Assembly (NCBI RefSeq): GCF_000196735.1
Contig: NC_014551.1
Coordinates: 2,785,001 to 2,849,000, forward strand
Length of the DNA: 64,000 nucleotides
Origin: Bacillus amyloliquefaciens DSM 7 = ATCC 23350
GTDB lineage: Bacteria > Bacillota > Bacilli > Bacillales > Bacillaceae
Reading direction: 5' to 3'
The notes under the pieces were generated by a model. The model was not told the origin of the DNA. It searched no databases and worked only from the letters and a program-made list of their open reading frames with translations. Position numbers and translations under genes: made by a program. The stretch's first letter is position 1, and each line of letters starts with the position of its first letter. This document shows, piece by piece, positions 45,396-56,390 of the stretch.

Positions 45396-46694
45396 TTACG
45401 CTATGACGTTTTCATAAGCTCTCATATATTTTTGAATGTCTCCGGCGCCCATAAAGATCAGCACTGCGTTTTCATGCGCTTTTAACACGGATGTGTCATT
45501 CTCTTCAATGAGTTCTGCGTTATCGATTTTTTCCTGCAGATCCGTGATGGTGAGCTTTCCGACGTTCTCGCGGGCTGAGCCGAAAATGTCGCACAGATAT
45601 ACGCGATCGGCGGCGCTTAAGCTTTCTGCGAATTCATCAAGGAAAGATTGCGTCCGTGTAAACGTATGCGGCTGGAATACCGCGATGATTTCACGTTCAG
45701 GATATTTTTGACGGGCCGCCTCAATCGTGACTTTAATTTCAGTCGGATGGTGGGCGTAGTCGTCTATCAGCACCTGGCTGCCGATCACTTTTTCATTGAA
45801 TCTGCGTTTGACGCCGCCGAATGATTCAAGTCCGAGCTTAATCATGTTCACGTCTATCTCTTCATAGTGGCAGAGCGCAATGACCGCTAATGAATTGAGG
45901 ACATTGTGATGGCCGTATGCCGGGATGTAGAACGTATCGTAAAACGTATTGCGGACAAAGACGTCAAATGTCGTGCCTTCGGTATTTTTTACGATGTTTC
46001 TCGCTTGAAAATCGTTTTCTTCTCCCGTGCCGTAATAAACGACAGGCACATTGGCGTGAATTTTCGGCAGGTACTCGTCATCACCGCAGGCAATGATGCC
46101 TTTGTTGACTTGAAGCGCCATGTTTTGGAAAGCATCAAACACATCGTCAATGTTGGCGAAATAATCAGGGTGGTCAAAATCAATATTCGTCATGATCGCA
46201 TAATCAGGCTGATAGCTTAAGAAATGACGGCGGTACTCGCAGGCTTCAAATACAAAGTATTCGCTGCTTTCATTTCCTTTGCCCGTTCCGTCCCCGATAA
46301 GAAACGAAGTCGGCTTCGCTTGCTGCATCACGTGTGCTAAGAGGCCCGTTGTGGACGTCTTTCCGTGTGCGCCCGTTACCGCGACACTTGTATATTTTTT
46401 CATGTATTCAGCTAAAAATTTATGATATCTGATAACAGGAATCCCCTCAGCAAGCGCCTTTGCGATTTCCGGATGAGAATCAGGGAATGCGTTTCCGGCG
46501 ATTACCGTTAAGCCGGGTTTGATGTTATCGGCGCTGAACGGATAGATCGGGATATTTCTTTTTTCAAGGGCAGCCTGAGTAAAAATCTGCTTCTCGATAT
46601 CCGATCCCTGCACCTGATATCCTGTATCATGCAAGATTTGAGCAAGCGGGCTCATACCTGTCCCTTTTATTCCAACAAAATGATAAACAGTCAT
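45396..46694 (-). CDS. murC: UDP-N-acetylmuramate:L-alanine ligase MurC
   Basis: A 432-residue Mur ligase adding L-alanine to UDP-MurNAc, the first peptide-forming step of peptidoglycan synthesis. UDP-binding motif [17 protein letters not shown] (5-21), ATP loop [11 protein letters not shown] near residue 108, and DYAHHPTE near residue 312. Located downstream of sftA as in B. subtilis. Start ATG with TTGGAGGTAC ahead. Confidence 0.97.
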   Translation of the reverse strand: MTVYHFVGIKGTGMSPLAQILHDTGYQVQGSDIEKQIFTQAALEKRNIPIYPFSADNIKPGLTVIAGNAFPDSHPEIAKALAEGIPVIRYHKFLAEYMKKYTSVAVTGAHGKTSTTGLLAHVMQQAKPTSFLIGDGTGKGNESSEYFVFEACEYRRHFLSYQPDYAIMTNIDFDHPDYFANIDDVFDAFQNMALQVNKGIIACGDDEYLPKIHANVPVVYYGTGEENDFQARNIVKNTEGTTFDVFVRNTFYDTFYIPAYGHHNVLNSLAVIALCHYEEIDVNMIKLGLESFGGVKRRFNEKVIGSQVLIDDYAHHPTEIKVTIEAARQKYPEREIIAVFQPHTFTRTQSFLDEFAESLSAADRVYLCDIFGSARENVGKLTITDLQEKIDNAELIEENDTSVLKAHENAVLIFMGAGDIQKYMRAYENVIA

Positions 46695-46933
46695 AATCGT
46701 ACCTCCAACAAACGTCTATCTGTTCCCCAGTATATGACGCTCATTTCATTTTGCGACCGCCGCGGGCAAAAAGCCCAAACAGCGGCGCTTCCATTTATTT
46801 TTACGTTATCGTCAGTATCTGTAACTTTCTTTTTGATTAAACCTGCCGCATGATATTTCAGCGCGTGACAGTGATGCAGTTTGATGGTCCATCCACTATC
46901 ATACCATGTTTGTGAGAAAAATGAACGATATTC
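46695..46933. other. 239-nt gap between murC and sftA
   Basis: No ORF with a ribosome binding site was found on either strand. A GC-rich imperfect hairpin (arms around 46756-46765 and 46776-46786, GCCGC.../...GCGGC) is present but lacks a T-run, so it is not a clear terminator. The murC promoter is presumably here; no convincing -35/-10 pair was seen. Confidence 0.5.
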
Positions 46934-49516
46934 TTATTCTTGAGAAATGTCAGCGGCCGTAATCAGCACTTCGCGGGGTTTGCTGCCCTTCGCTTCTGAG
47001 ATCATGCCTTCAGCCTCCATCATGTCAATCAGCCTCGCGGCGCGATTATAGCCGATTCTGAACCTTCTTTGAAGGCTTGAGGTGCTGGCGCTGTTTTGTT
47101 CCACGACGAATTGACACGCCTCAGGAAACAGCTCGTCCTCTTCCTTGAGGGCGGTTCCCTGCCTGATCAGTTCTTCCTGTTCAAACAAATAAGAAGGCGG
47201 CAGCTGCTTTCTGACATGGGAGACGACGCGGTCAATCTCTCTGTCGGACACAAAGTTGCCCTGCAGGCGCACCGGTTTTCCGGTGCCGTTTTCCCAGTAG
47301 AGCATGTCGCCTTTTCCGAGAAGCTTTTCCGCTCCCGCCATGTCGATAATCGTTCTGGAATCTACCTGGCTTGAGACGGAGAATGCAATCCTCGTCGGTA
47401 TGTTCGCTTTGATCATTCCGGTAATGACATCGACAGACGGACGCTGTGTCGCGACAAGCAGATGAATGCCGCAGGCTCTCGCTTTCTGCGCGATTCTGGC
47501 AATGCTTTCTTCCACATCGTTCGGCGCCACCATCATTAAATCAGCAAGCTCATCAATGACCACAACAAGGTAAGGGAGCTTTTCGCCGGTCTTATGATCG
47601 GCCGTTAATTCATTAAAGCGGCCGATATCTCTTACACCCGAATGGGCAAACAGTTCATACCGCCGTTCCATCTCTTCCACAACCCATTTTAATGCGGCGG
47701 TCGCGGCTTTGGCGTCTGTGATGACGGGGCTGACCAAATGCGGAATTTGGTTATAAGGCGCAAGCTCCACCATTTTCGGATCAATCAGAAGCACTTTGAC
47801 ATCGCTCGGATCCGCCTTATAAAGCAGACTTACCAAAATGGTATTGATGCAGACGCTTTTTCCCGATCCCGTGGCACCCGCAATCAATCCGTGCGGCATC
47901 TTTTTCAAATCAATGACGACCGGGTTTCCGGAAATATCGACGCCGAGCGCGGCTGTAAGCGGAGACGGATTCTCCCTGAAAGCGGCGCTTCTGATCATCT
48001 GCCGTAAATCGACGACCTTGCTTACGCGGTTCGGAACTTCAATGCCGATCGTGTTTTTACCGGGGATCGGCGCCTCAATCCGAATATCCTTGGCAGATAA
48101 ACTCAGTTTTATATCATCTGCTAAATTTGTAATTTTGTTCACTTTCACTCCGGGCTCAGGATGCACTTCAAATCGTGTGACAGATGGGCCTTGTGTGACA
48201 TGAACGACTTGGGCGCGCACATTAAAGTTTTTCAGCGTAACGTTTAAAAGCTCGCGCTGTCCTTCAATCCATGATTGGTCGTCCTGTCTTTGCGCCGGCG
48301 GCACGTCCAGAAGCGACAGATTAGGAAAGACATAGCCCGCACCGCCTTCTGGCGTCTTCGTCTGCTTGTGTTTATCGCTTTTAAGCATCATGACGTTAAA
48401 CGGCACATTACGCTCTCTCGGCCGATCCGCTCTTCTCGCAGGCTGTGCGGTGTGATCGGTTTTTTCTTCAGCAGGCCGGGCCGGGGCATCGGCCGTCTCA
48501 ATGTTTACAGGCTCAAGCTCCGGTTCTGATTGCTGAGGGGCATCATTGTACTCAGGCTGAGGATCTGCTTCCTGTTTCACGTCAGCTTCAGGCAATTCAG
48601 GCCGGTCTTCAGACTGCGGCTGAACTTCTTCTTGTTCTTCTGAGTATGTATACACCGGTTCTTCCGCGGTTTCAAAAGGCCGGGCTTTTTCCGGCTCAGG
48701 CTGCTGATACTCCTCCTGCGGCGGCGCTTGGTCTTCTGTGTGTTCAGCCGGCAGGGGTGCTTCATACTCAGGTTCTTTTATAGATGGCTCGGTTTGTTCA
48801 TGCTCTTGTTCTTCCGGATAGCCGGCAGGCACCGCGCTTTCCGTTTGCTGCGAGTCTTCAGACTGCGGCGGTTCGGACGCTCTGTACACCTGCTCTTCCG
48901 CTTCAGTCTCAGAGTGCAGCTGCTCTTGTTTGGCGGCCGGGTATTCGTCCGTTTCCTGTTTCGTTAACGGTTCCGGCCGGGTATTTGTCTGTTTAGTTAG
49001 GCCGGATGCTGTGAATACGGGCTCTTTTTCCGTTTCCTGACCGGACTTTGGCGGATCAAACTGCTCCTCTGACAGCAATGTTACGCTCTCTTCACGCTGT
49101 TTTTGGGGATTAGGCGCTTTTTTAATGCTGTGCTGAGATTGAAAGCCGTAGACCGGTGAAGGAATGGATGACGGTTTAAAGGGCTTTTTCACCGTATCCG
49201 GCTCTTTATATGTATGCTCTTTCCTTTCCGTATGCTCCTTCGCGGCGGCATAACCCCGTGAAGGCTGGCGGCGGCGTTCGTGCCTTTCCTGCTGTCTTTG
49301 TTCCGTCCGCTTATAGCCGTCCGGAACGACAGGGAAGCGGAAATTCCCTTTCGGATATTCATAATATATTTTAGGATCTTCCATGCGCGTTAATTTGCCT
49401 TCTGGCTGATCCGGTATATGCTCTTTCGGGACTTGTGCATGCGTGTTCGGTTCAAGTTCATGCTCTTCTTCTTTTTCACCTAAAAATAAGTCAAAAAATT
49501 TATTCAGCCAACTCAT
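46934..49516 (-). CDS. sftA: DNA translocase SftA (YtpT, FtsK/SpoIIIE family)
   Basis: An 860-residue soluble FtsK-type ATPase that clears chromosomal DNA from the closing septum. There is no transmembrane domain. Residues 1-22 form an amphipathic MSWLNKFFDLFLGEK segment, and about 23-375 are a very Glu/Gln/Pro-rich disordered linker with many QPE/EE repeats. The motor follows, with Walker A GATGSGKSV near residue 560 and VVVIDELADLMM near residue 650, and finally a winged-helix gamma domain (SLQRRFRIGYNRAARLIDMM). I recall 952 residues in B. subtilis, so the linker appears shorter here. Confidence 0.94.
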   Translation of the reverse strand: MSWLNKFFDLFLGEKEEEHELEPNTHAQVPKEHIPDQPEGKLTRMEDPKIYYEYPKGNFRFPVVPDGYKRTEQRQQERHERRRQPSRGYAAAKEHTERKEHTYKEPDTVKKPFKPSSIPSPVYGFQSQHSIKKAPNPQKQREESVTLLSEEQFDPPKSGQETEKEPVFTASGLTKQTNTRPEPLTKQETDEYPAAKQEQLHSETEAEEQVYRASEPPQSEDSQQTESAVPAGYPEEQEHEQTEPSIKEPEYEAPLPAEHTEDQAPPQEEYQQPEPEKARPFETAEEPVYTYSEEQEEVQPQSEDRPELPEADVKQEADPQPEYNDAPQQSEPELEPVNIETADAPARPAEEKTDHTAQPARRADRPRERNVPFNVMMLKSDKHKQTKTPEGGAGYVFPNLSLLDVPPAQRQDDQSWIEGQRELLNVTLKNFNVRAQVVHVTQGPSVTRFEVHPEPGVKVNKITNLADDIKLSLSAKDIRIEAPIPGKNTIGIEVPNRVSKVVDLRQMIRSAAFRENPSPLTAALGVDISGNPVVIDLKKMPHGLIAGATGSGKSVCINTILVSLLYKADPSDVKVLLIDPKMVELAPYNQIPHLVSPVITDAKAATAALKWVVEEMERRYELFAHSGVRDIGRFNELTADHKTGEKLPYLVVVIDELADLMMVAPNDVEESIARIAQKARACGIHLLVATQRPSVDVITGMIKANIPTRIAFSVSSQVDSRTIIDMAGAEKLLGKGDMLYWENGTGKPVRLQGNFVSDREIDRVVSHVRKQLPPSYLFEQEELIRQGTALKEEDELFPEACQFVVEQNSASTSSLQRRFRIGYNRAARLIDMMEAEGMISEAKGSKPREVLITAADISQE

Positions 49517-49612
49517 GTTTAATCACTCTCTAACTCCCTTTTTAGTAGTCTGGGACGATATTTAGTATACCATTGCCGGGCGGCTCAGAAAAGATTAAGC
49601 TCCCAACAGAAG

Positions 49613-49644
49613 AAAGCCGTTAAGCAGACATGCTTAACGGCTTT
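49613..49644 (-). terminator. Terminator after ytpR
   Basis: Perfect 14-bp stem AAAGCCGTTAAGCA/TGCTTAACGGCTTT with a 4-nt loop, about 40 nt after the ytpR stop; T content lies within the stem. Confidence 0.75.
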
Positions 49645-49683
49645 CCCTCACATCATTCGATTCTGTGCGCTTATTTATGGGAG

Positions 49684-50289
49684 TTAGAATTGAAATGCTT
49701 CGCCGGCCTCGCGGCTGTCTTCAAGAACAAGAATGCCTTTTTCCTGCGGCGCATCCGGCAAAGCGAGTTCTTTCGCGGAGCAGATCATGCCGCTTGACGG
49801 AACGCCTCTTAGTTCAGCGTCTTTAATCACAAGCCCGCTCGGCATCACCGCGCCGACTTTAGCGACGACGACTTTCTGTCCTTTGTCCACGTTCGGAGCG
49901 CCGCAAACGATTTGAAGGGTTTCTTCTCCCACATTCACTTGGCAGATGTTCAGTTTATCCGCATTCGGATGTTTTTCTTTCGATTCTACGTGACCGACAA
50001 CAAATTTCGGAGAAAGGTCAACCGTCAGTGTTTCTGAAACGCCGTTTCTGTTCAGTATTTCATTCACGTCCTGAACGAATGTCTCAGACAAAGCGACGGG
50101 GCCGTTGTCTTCAATCTGTAAATAAGAAGACACGTTAAAAATGTTAAAGCCCGTCGTTTCTTTTGTTTCTTTGTTAAAGATTCTTGCGACATCGCCTTCT
50201 CTTTCATAGCTGATTTCTTCGCGTGCTGCATCTTTAAGAGAGATCAGAAGCGTATCTCCCACACCTTCTTTATTGTAAAAAGCGTTCAT
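49684..50289 (-). CDS. ytpR: tRNA-binding-domain protein YtpR
   Basis: A 201-residue protein whose C-terminal half (about 95-195) is a tRNA_bind/EMAP-type OB fold like that at the N-terminus of PheT ([58 protein letters not shown]). The N-terminal 90 residues are a DUF4479 domain. Role in tRNA or RNA binding is inferred. Downstream of ytpQ and ytpP in one operon. Confidence 0.93.
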   Translation of the reverse strand: MNAFYNKEGVGDTLLISLKDAAREEISYEREGDVARIFNKETKETTGFNIFNVSSYLQIEDNGPVALSETFVQDVNEILNRNGVSETLTVDLSPKFVVGHVESKEKHPNADKLNICQVNVGEETLQIVCGAPNVDKGQKVVVAKVGAVMPSGLVIKDAELRGVPSSGMICSAKELALPDAPQEKGILVLEDSREAGEAFQF

Positions 50290-50303
50290 AAGAAAAATCC
50301 TTT

Positions 50304-51113
50304 CTAATCCTTTTTCGGCCGGCTTTTCGCCATGATAAACACAGGTTCCAGTCTGCCTTCATTGTACAGAAATGAAAGGGCCGTAATCGGCACCGTGCCG
50401 CTTGCAAAGAAGCTCATGGACATTTGCCCTAAAATATCATAACCCGATTCATTTCGAATGTCAGCAAGTATTAATACATCCTGATGCGGGACAGAAATCG
50501 CTAATTCACCTTCAGCGGCCTGCTTGTATTCATGAAGAATCGAATCATTGAGAATCCGGCTGGCGTCATAGCCGTCATTCGCCCTGAAAAAATAAAAATA
50601 ATTGCCCGCAACCGTATCCTTTTTGACGACGGAAGGGAGAGAGCGGAGATTGAATGACGCCGTCTCCCTGATCCGTTCTTTTGTCCAGTTTTCTTTCTCA
50701 AGCATCCGGCTGTCAATTAAGCGGTACGTTTTGCCGAGGTCAAGCGCGTAGTAGATTCTGGTTTCGGCCGTATGGTCATCATACACGAGCGGAATGCCGT
50801 CGCCCGTTTGATCGGGAAATGATGTGGAGCGGATCACCGGATAGATTCCGGCTTCCTTTCCGGTCATCTCCTGTCCGCTGCCGCCCATCGCCTCCATCGC
50901 TTCTGACACATAGTAGACGATCTCGTCGATCGCTTCTTCTTTTTTTGTCTCCCACTTGGCGATGATCGGCGGGAGCTCCAATGTAATGCCTTTTTTAGTC
51001 GTTTGATCCTCAACACGGAGGGTGTCTTTTTCTCTGTCAAAAAAGAAGGATCGGTTCTCGTGCTGCAGGCGCTGTTTTAATAGATCCGACAGCTTCCTTG
51101 ACGTCATTTTCAA
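50304..51113 (-). CDS. ytpQ: DUF1444 protein YtpQ
   Basis: A 269-residue cytosolic protein of the UPF0354/DUF1444 family; no catalytic motif recognised. It starts [16 protein letters not shown] and contains [10 protein letters not shown] and [24 protein letters not shown] segments conserved in the family. TTG at 51113 is chosen because AAGGAGG lies 9 nt ahead; the ATG two codons later would be 15 nt away. Middle gene of ytpP-ytpQ-ytpR. Confidence 0.9.
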   Translation of the reverse strand: MKMTSRKLSDLLKQRLQHENRSFFFDREKDTLRVEDQTTKKGITLELPPIIAKWETKKEEAIDEIVYYVSEAMEAMGGSGQEMTGKEAGIYPVIRSTSFPDQTGDGIPLVYDDHTAETRIYYALDLGKTYRLIDSRMLEKENWTKERIRETASFNLRSLPSVVKKDTVAGNYFYFFRANDGYDASRILNDSILHEYKQAAEGELAISVPHQDVLILADIRNESGYDILGQMSMSFFASGTVPITALSFLYNEGRLEPVFIMAKSRPKKD

Positions 51114-51128
51114 AGCCTGTGGCCTCCT

Positions 51129-51452
51129 TTACGCTTTAGCGAGGGAATCGGTTAAAAATTGCTCAATTTCCTCTTTCGTTTTGCGGTCTTTGCTGACGAA
51201 GCGGTTCACTTCTTTTCCTCCGTTAAACACCACAAAGCTCGGAATGCCGTAGATTTCCCATTCCGCGCATGTATCAATAAACTGATCGCGGTCTACGTAG
51301 TAATACGTGAATTCAGGATAGTCCGCTTCCAGCTCAGGGAGAAACGGCTCCACAAAGCGGCAGTCCGGGCACCAATCCGCTGAAAACATAAATACCGCCC
51401 AATCGTCCTGTACCGCTTTTTGCAATTCTTCCGTGCTTTCAATTTTTTTCAT
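51129..51452 (-). CDS. ytpP: Thioredoxin-like protein YtpP
   Basis: A 107-residue thioredoxin-fold protein with the dithiol motif CPDC at about residues 28-31 ([14 protein letters not shown]) and the cis-Pro segment [12 protein letters not shown]. The motif differs from CGPC of TrxA, so its redox role and partners may differ. First gene of the ytpPQR operon; start ATG with GGAGGAATCACA ahead. Confidence 0.93.
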   Translation of the reverse strand: MKKIESTEELQKAVQDDWAVFMFSADWCPDCRFVEPFLPELEADYPEFTYYYVDRDQFIDTCAEWEIYGIPSFVVFNGGKEVNRFVSKDRKTKEEIEQFLTDSLAKA

Positions 51453-51644
51453 TGTGATTCCTCCATTTGGATTTTGAGTTTTTTGTATGCTGAGTCCAAT
51501 TGGATCATACCAGACTGCTTACAGCAAGACCAACTATATGCAATATCATTATCATATTTCATTTGCATTATCAAGTAAGTTTCGTTTACCATTTTGTTTA
51601 TAGCCGTACGAAAATCTGAATATGTATAAAAGGAGGAGCAAAAG

Positions 51645-52091
51645 ATGCAGTTTGTCGTGTACTTAGCCGGTGAAATCCACAGCAATTGGCGGGACGAGAT
51701 CAAGAACAAAGCAAAAGCGCTGCACCTGCCGATTACATTTGTTGGCCCGATGGAAAACCACGAGCGCTCAGACAATATCGGAGAAGAGATTATGGGCGAG
51801 CAGCCTGATTCTGTTTTAAAAGACGCCAGAGCTTCTGATATCAACAATTTCCGTACAGAGGTGCTGATGGAAAAAGCCGATTTTGTGATCGCCCTGTTTG
51901 GCGAGAAATATAAACAGTGGAATACCGCGATGGATGCTTCTTATGCCATCGCAAAAGGAAAGCCGCTCATTCTTATCCGCCCGAAAGAGCTGCATCATCC
52001 TCTGAAAGAGCTTTCCGGAAAAGCGAATATAACGGTGGAAACCGTAAATCAAGCGATGAAAGCACTCTCTTATTTATTTGAAGCAGAATAA
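51645..52091 (+). CDS. ytoQ: YtoQ family protein
   Basis: A 148-residue protein of the YtoQ family, related to the nucleoside 2-deoxyribosyltransferase/TIR-like fold (VYLAGEIHSNWRDEI near the start; ADFVIALFGEKYKQWNTAMDASYAIAKGKPLILI). No enzymatic activity is established to my knowledge. AAAGGAGGAG site before the ATG. Standalone; shares a terminator with ytoP. Confidence 0.92.
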   Translation: MQFVVYLAGEIHSNWRDEIKNKAKALHLPITFVGPMENHERSDNIGEEIMGEQPDSVLKDARASDINNFRTEVLMEKADFVIALFGEKYKQWNTAMDASYAIAKGKPLILIRPKELHHPLKELSGKANITVETVNQAMKALSYLFEAE

Positions 52092-52126
52092 GCAGGCCGC
52101 CTTTATGAGGGCCTGCTTATTTTTTT
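52087..52126. terminator. Bidirectional terminator between ytoQ and ytoP
   Basis: Stem AATAAGCAGGCC/GGCCTGCTTATT with an 11-nt loop and seven T on the plus strand; it begins at the ytoQ stop and reaches the ytoP stop. Confidence 0.9.
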
Positions 52127-53198
52127 ACACATTTTCTCTGATCGTTTCGACCGTCTGTTTGTCACTCGCCATGACCAGCTTAATGAGCATTTCTTTCGCC
52201 GCGGCATAATCGTCGACATGGATGATGGCGGCATTTGTATGGATGTATCTTGAACAAATGCCGATGACGGCAGACGGAACCCCGCTGTTTGAAATGTGGA
52301 CCCTTCCGGCATCCGTTCCCCCGCCTGAAGCGAAGTATTGATAAGGGATATTATGCGTTTCCGCCATATCAAGGACGAACTCTCTCATCCCGCGGTGCAT
52401 GACCGTCGTTCTGTCGAGAATGCGGAGCAGCACTCCCTCGCCGAGACGGCCAAACAGCTCCTTATCGCCGCTCATATCATTTGCCGGGCTGGCATCAAGT
52501 GCGAAGAAGAGATCAGGCTGAATCATGTTGGCTGCTGTCTGCGCCCCTCTCAAGCCGACTTCCTCCTGAACGGTGGCTCCGGCGTACAGGTTGTTCGGCA
52601 GCTCTTTTCCGTGCAGCTCTTTTAATAATTCAATGCTTAATCCGCAGCCGTAGCGGTTATCCCACGCTTTGGACAATATTTTCTTCTCATTGGCCATAGG
52701 AGTAAACGGGCATACCGGCACGACCTGCTGACCCGGTCTGATCCCCATTCTGACCGCGTCCTCTTTATCATCGGTACCGATATCAATCATCATATTTTTG
52801 ATCTCCATCGGCTTGGCGCGCTGGGCATCCGTTAAAATGTGGGGCGGGATGCTAGAAATGACGCCGATGACAGGTCCGTTATCCGTCTGCACCTCGACGC
52901 GCTGGGCAAGAAGCACCTGACTCCACCAGCCGCCGAGCGTCTGAAATCTCAGCATGCCGTTATCCGTAATCTGCGTCACCATAAATCCGACTTCATCCAT
53001 ATGGCCGGCTACCATAACGGTGGGCGCATCTTCAGCGCCCCGCCTTACGCCGAAAACACTTCCGAGTCTGTCCTGCACGATGTCATCCGCATATTTCGCA
53101 AGCTCCCGTTTCATAAAGGAGCGGACCTGGTGTTCATTTCCCGGTGCGCCGGGAAGCTGCGTCAGCGTCCGGAAAAGCGTTTTCGTTTCCTCATTCAT
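52125..53198 (-). CDS. ytoP: M42-family glutamyl aminopeptidase YtoP
   Basis: A 357-residue zinc aminopeptidase of the M42/DapE-like class. Metal ligands: His in [10 protein letters not shown] near residue 67, Asp in [11 protein letters not shown] near 181, Glu pair in [10 protein letters not shown] near 213, Asp in [10 protein letters not shown] near 236. It likely trims N-terminal acidic residues from peptides in the cytosol as a large oligomer. Start after GGGGAAAAT. Confidence 0.94.
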   Translation of the reverse strand: MNEETKTLFRTLTQLPGAPGNEHQVRSFMKRELAKYADDIVQDRLGSVFGVRRGAEDAPTVMVAGHMDEVGFMVTQITDNGMLRFQTLGGWWSQVLLAQRVEVQTDNGPVIGVISSIPPHILTDAQRAKPMEIKNMMIDIGTDDKEDAVRMGIRPGQQVVPVCPFTPMANEKKILSKAWDNRYGCGLSIELLKELHGKELPNNLYAGATVQEEVGLRGAQTAANMIQPDLFFALDASPANDMSGDKELFGRLGEGVLLRILDRTTVMHRGMREFVLDMAETHNIPYQYFASGGGTDAGRVHISNSGVPSAVIGICSRYIHTNAAIIHVDDYAAAKEMLIKLVMASDKQTVETIRENV

Positions 53199-53356
53199 AT
53201 TTTCCCCTCATTTCTATGTAGTGCTTTTATTTTATTAGAAAAACAACCGTTTTCCAAGTTCTCAAATTGAATGGGCTGTAAAACCGCCGCTTTACTTAAC
53301 ACCGTCTGGCATCTTCTGTATAATAAAAACTACGACATAATTGGAGGTGCTTCATA

Positions 53357-53674
53357 TTGAAATTACGTCATTTTCTCTTAGGTGCGGGAGTCGGATTATG
53401 CGCTGCCATCGCAGTGAAAAAGTATGCAATGAAACCTTATATCTCTTCAGAAAAAGCGCTGCGCATCGTGAAAGCGGCTTTTAAACAGCGCGGGCCGATA
53501 GATGGATCATGGATATACACAGAGCCCGAGCCTTACCAGGTAAACGGAGAAACCATCCAGGTATACAAAACTGGCGTGACACGTTCGGCATTTGGCGAGC
53601 TGGAGCAATATGAAGTTATGGTCAATGCAAAAACAGGCCAGATTGTCGATGTCATTGATTCTGTCGCCTCATAA
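53357..53674 (+). CDS. ytzB: PepSY-domain protein YtzB
   Basis: A 105-residue protein with an N-terminal hydrophobic helix (FLLGAGVGLCAAIAVKKYA, about 5-24) that may be a membrane anchor or signal, and a PepSY domain (about 30-103; VMVNAKTGQIVDVIDS). PepSY proteins are often protease inhibitors or wall-associated. TTG start with TTGGAGGTG 8 nt ahead. Shares a terminator with malS. Confidence 0.9.
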   Translation: MKLRHFLLGAGVGLCAAIAVKKYAMKPYISSEKALRIVKAAFKQRGPIDGSWIYTEPEPYQVNGETIQVYKTGVTRSAFGELEQYEVMVNAKTGQIVDVIDSVAS

Positions 53675-53684
53675 TTCGGACAAG

Positions 53685-53726
53685 CAAAAAATAAAGCCCA
53701 AAACCATCAGCGTTTTGGGCTTTATT
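53685..53726. terminator. Bidirectional terminator between ytzB and malS
   Basis: Stem AATAAAGCCCAAAACG/CGTTTTGGGCTTTATT with a short loop; it ends 3 nt from the malS stop. Confidence 0.9.
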
Positions 53727-53729
53727 CGG

Positions 53730-55426
53730 TTACATCGGCCGAATCCGTTTGTATACAGGGTGCCACATCGCGTCTTGCACCGTTTGGATCAGATCCTCGG
53801 GTTCCGTTTCCGCTACACCGTCCTGAATGGCCGCTTTCGCTACGGCTACCGCTACTGTTGCTGATACCGTCCTGAGATCCTCCACTTTCGGGAGCATCGG
53901 CGCCCCCGGCTTGCCGACGTCGACCATACCGGCAATGGCATTCGCGCAGGCAACGAACATATTGTCCGTAATCAGCCTTGCTTTCGTCACAATCGTGCCG
54001 AGCCCGAGTCCCGGGAATACGAGCGCGTTGTTCGCCTGTCCGATATGGTAGGTAACGCCGTTATACGCAACAGGAGGGAACGGACTCCCCGTTGTGACAA
54101 GCGCACGGCCTTCTGTCCATTTTATTAAATCTTCTGGTTTTGCTTCTGATAAAGTGGTCGGATTTGACATCGGCAAAATAGCGGGCCGCTTGACATGAGA
54201 GGCCATTTCTTTGACGATTTCTTCCGTAAATGCGCCTGATACAGTGGACGTGCCGATCAGAATCGTCGGCTTCGCCTGGCGCACCGTCTCCGCCAGATCA
54301 ATTGATCCGCCTTCACCGCTGCGGCTGTACTCTTTCACTTCATCAGCAGGCCGGGCGTACGGAACCTGAAAATCACGCAAATCCTTCATGTCATCCGTTA
54401 ACAGTCCGTTTCTGTCGATACACCAAAAATGGCTGTATGATTCTTCTTGGCTTAATCCGTCATGCACCATTGCTTCACGGAGCTGCTCAGCAATTCCGAT
54501 GCCGGCCGTTCCCGCGCCGAAGACAACGACTTTATGTTCTTTTAAAGGCACTTTTGATGCTTTTGCGCAGGCTAACACTGCTGCAAGCGACACCGCGCCC
54601 GTTCCTTGAATGTCATCGTTAAACGTACAGACTTTATCTTTATACCGTTTTAATATGCCGCGGGCGTTAGCCGTACCGAAATCCTCCCAATGAAGCAGCG
54701 CATTCGGGAACGTTTCCCGCGCAAGCGAGACATATTCATCAATAAAACGGTCATATTTCTCGCCGCGGACTCTTGAATGCTGGTTTCCGACATACAGCGG
54801 GTCATTTAAAAGACTTTCTTGATTTGTCCCGGCATCTAATACGACCGCAAGCACTCTTGACGGGTCAATTCCCGCCGCTGCCGTATACACAGCGAGTTTT
54901 CCGACAGAAATGGCGATGCCGCCGACACCCCAGTCACCGATTCCCAAAATGCCCTCGGCATCCGTCGCAACGATTAAATCAATATTTTCATTTTTTCCGA
55001 ACTGCTGAAATGCATGCGCATTCCCTCAGGATCATCTATTGATAAATACAGACCGCGGGGTTTTCTGTACTCATGGCTGTAACGCTGGATCGCTGTGCCG
55101 ACGGTCGGCGTATATACAATCGGCAGCATTTCGCCTAAATGATCATTTAGCAGCCTGTAAAATAACGTTTCATTCCGGTCATGGAGAGCGGTCAAGTACA
55201 CATTTTTGCTCAGCTCATCAGGCTGCGAACTGAACTGTTCGTAAGCCCGTCTCGCCTGCTCTTCGATTGTCAATATTTTCGGCGGCAGAAATCCCTCGAG
55301 TCCGAGTTCTTTTCTTTCCTCCTGTGTAAAGGCCACCCCTTTATTTAAAAAGGGCGTAGAAAGCAATTCTAAGCCGCGCAGGGTTGTTTTGATTTCTCCA
55401 TCTTTCGTCACTTGAAATTGATTCAC
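53730..55426 (-). pseudogene. malS: NAD-malic enzyme MalS, split by a single-base deletion
   Basis: Malic enzyme converting malate to pyruvate and CO2 with NAD. Reading from GTG at 55426 (AAAGGAAGAG site), the frame runs through [25 protein letters not shown] and DDPEGMR, then goes out of frame to a stop at about 54974. The correct frame resumes at once with [29 protein letters not shown] and runs to 53730. One base (a T on the plus strand between 55015 and 55016) restores RNAF. With it the product is 565 residues, the family length. All active-site motifs are otherwise intact ([47 protein letters not shown]). It is either a true mutation or a sequencing error. Confidence 0.9.
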
Positions 55427-55505
55427 CTGTCTCTTCCTTTCAAAGCAATTTGTCTTAGGTTTGCTTTTATTCCCGAAATTCATACAGGTAAATCATTTGG
55501 CCCGC

Positions 55506-56351
55506 TTATTTTTTCTCCCGCTTGACAGACGCAGCCACTTCACCGTCTTCGCCCCATTTTACCGCTCTGTAAATCGCGTCGTGATAGAAAATCAGCCAGG
55601 CGTCTTTCTCCGCTGCGAACGTCTGCCATTTCTGCTTTTGCGGAATCGAGGTCATCGGATAATCATCATACGCCAGCACCCATAACGGATTTTTATGAGC
55701 GTTTGTCGGCATCAGGTCGGCAAAATGCACAGCCGTTTCCCCTCCGTCTTCTAAGACAATTACGCTGTGTCCGTTACTGTGGCCGCCGGTGTGGTGCATC
55801 GTAATGCCTTCTGTCAGCTGATACCCGTTATCAAAGGTTTCGACCTGATCTTGTACCGCCTCCCAATTTTCTCTCCAATATGTATTTTTCGATCTGATAT
55901 TAGGGTTTCTCATTTCGTGCCACTCTGTCGCAGAAGTGATAATACGGGCATTCGGAAAAACAGAGACAAGCTCATCTCCGCTGTATTCCGTCAGACCGCA
56001 TGCATGGTCAAAATGAAGATGGGTCATCGCCGCAATATGAATATCCTCACAGGAAAGCCCCAGCTCACTGAGAGATTTTTTCAGATTGGATTCCTGTGTT
56101 ACGCCGTAATTTCTTTTCTGCTTATCGGAGAATTTCCCACTGCCGATACCCGCGTCAACCAATATATTCAGGCCGTTTTTTCTGATGAGAATCGGATCTG
56201 TTCTTAATTCAATCTGGTTCTTGTCATTTACGGGGTATTTTCTCGACCATAAAGGCTTCGGGACAACGCCGAACATCGCTCCCCCGTCCATATGCGTCAC
56301 ACCGCCGTCCAGCCACGTTAATGAAATATTCCCAATATTCAATGTCTCCAT
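55506..56351 (-). CDS. ytnP: Metallo-beta-lactamase-fold lactonase YtnP
   Basis: A 281-residue hydrolase with the metal motif HLHFDH near residue 115 ([12 protein letters not shown]), HTGGHSNGH near 200 and Asp in HFADLMP. B. subtilis YtnP degrades Streptomyces signalling molecules and behaves as an N-acyl-homoserine-lactone lactonase. The ATG at 56351 is chosen since GGAGGG lies 6 nt ahead of it; two upstream ATGs are possible but unlikely. Confidence 0.93.
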   Translation of the reverse strand: METLNIGNISLTWLDGGVTHMDGGAMFGVVPKPLWSRKYPVNDKNQIELRTDPILIRKNGLNILVDAGIGSGKFSDKQKRNYGVTQESNLKKSLSELGLSCEDIHIAAMTHLHFDHACGLTEYSGDELVSVFPNARIITSATEWHEMRNPNIRSKNTYWRENWEAVQDQVETFDNGYQLTEGITMHHTGGHSNGHSVIVLEDGGETAVHFADLMPTNAHKNPLWVLAYDDYPMTSIPQKQKWQTFAAEKDAWLIFYHDAIYRAVKWGEDGEVAASVKREKK

Positions 56352-56390
56352 CTTCATCCCTCCTGATGTAATGGTAGCAAATGGCGGCAT

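Noticed and set aside
48275-48996. Plus-strand ORFs opposite the sftA linker
   Set aside because: They mirror the acidic low-complexity linker; no ribosome binding sites and no similarity.
54974-55483. A separate 169-residue protein upstream of malS
   Set aside because: It is the N-terminus of malS before the frameshift, not an independent gene.
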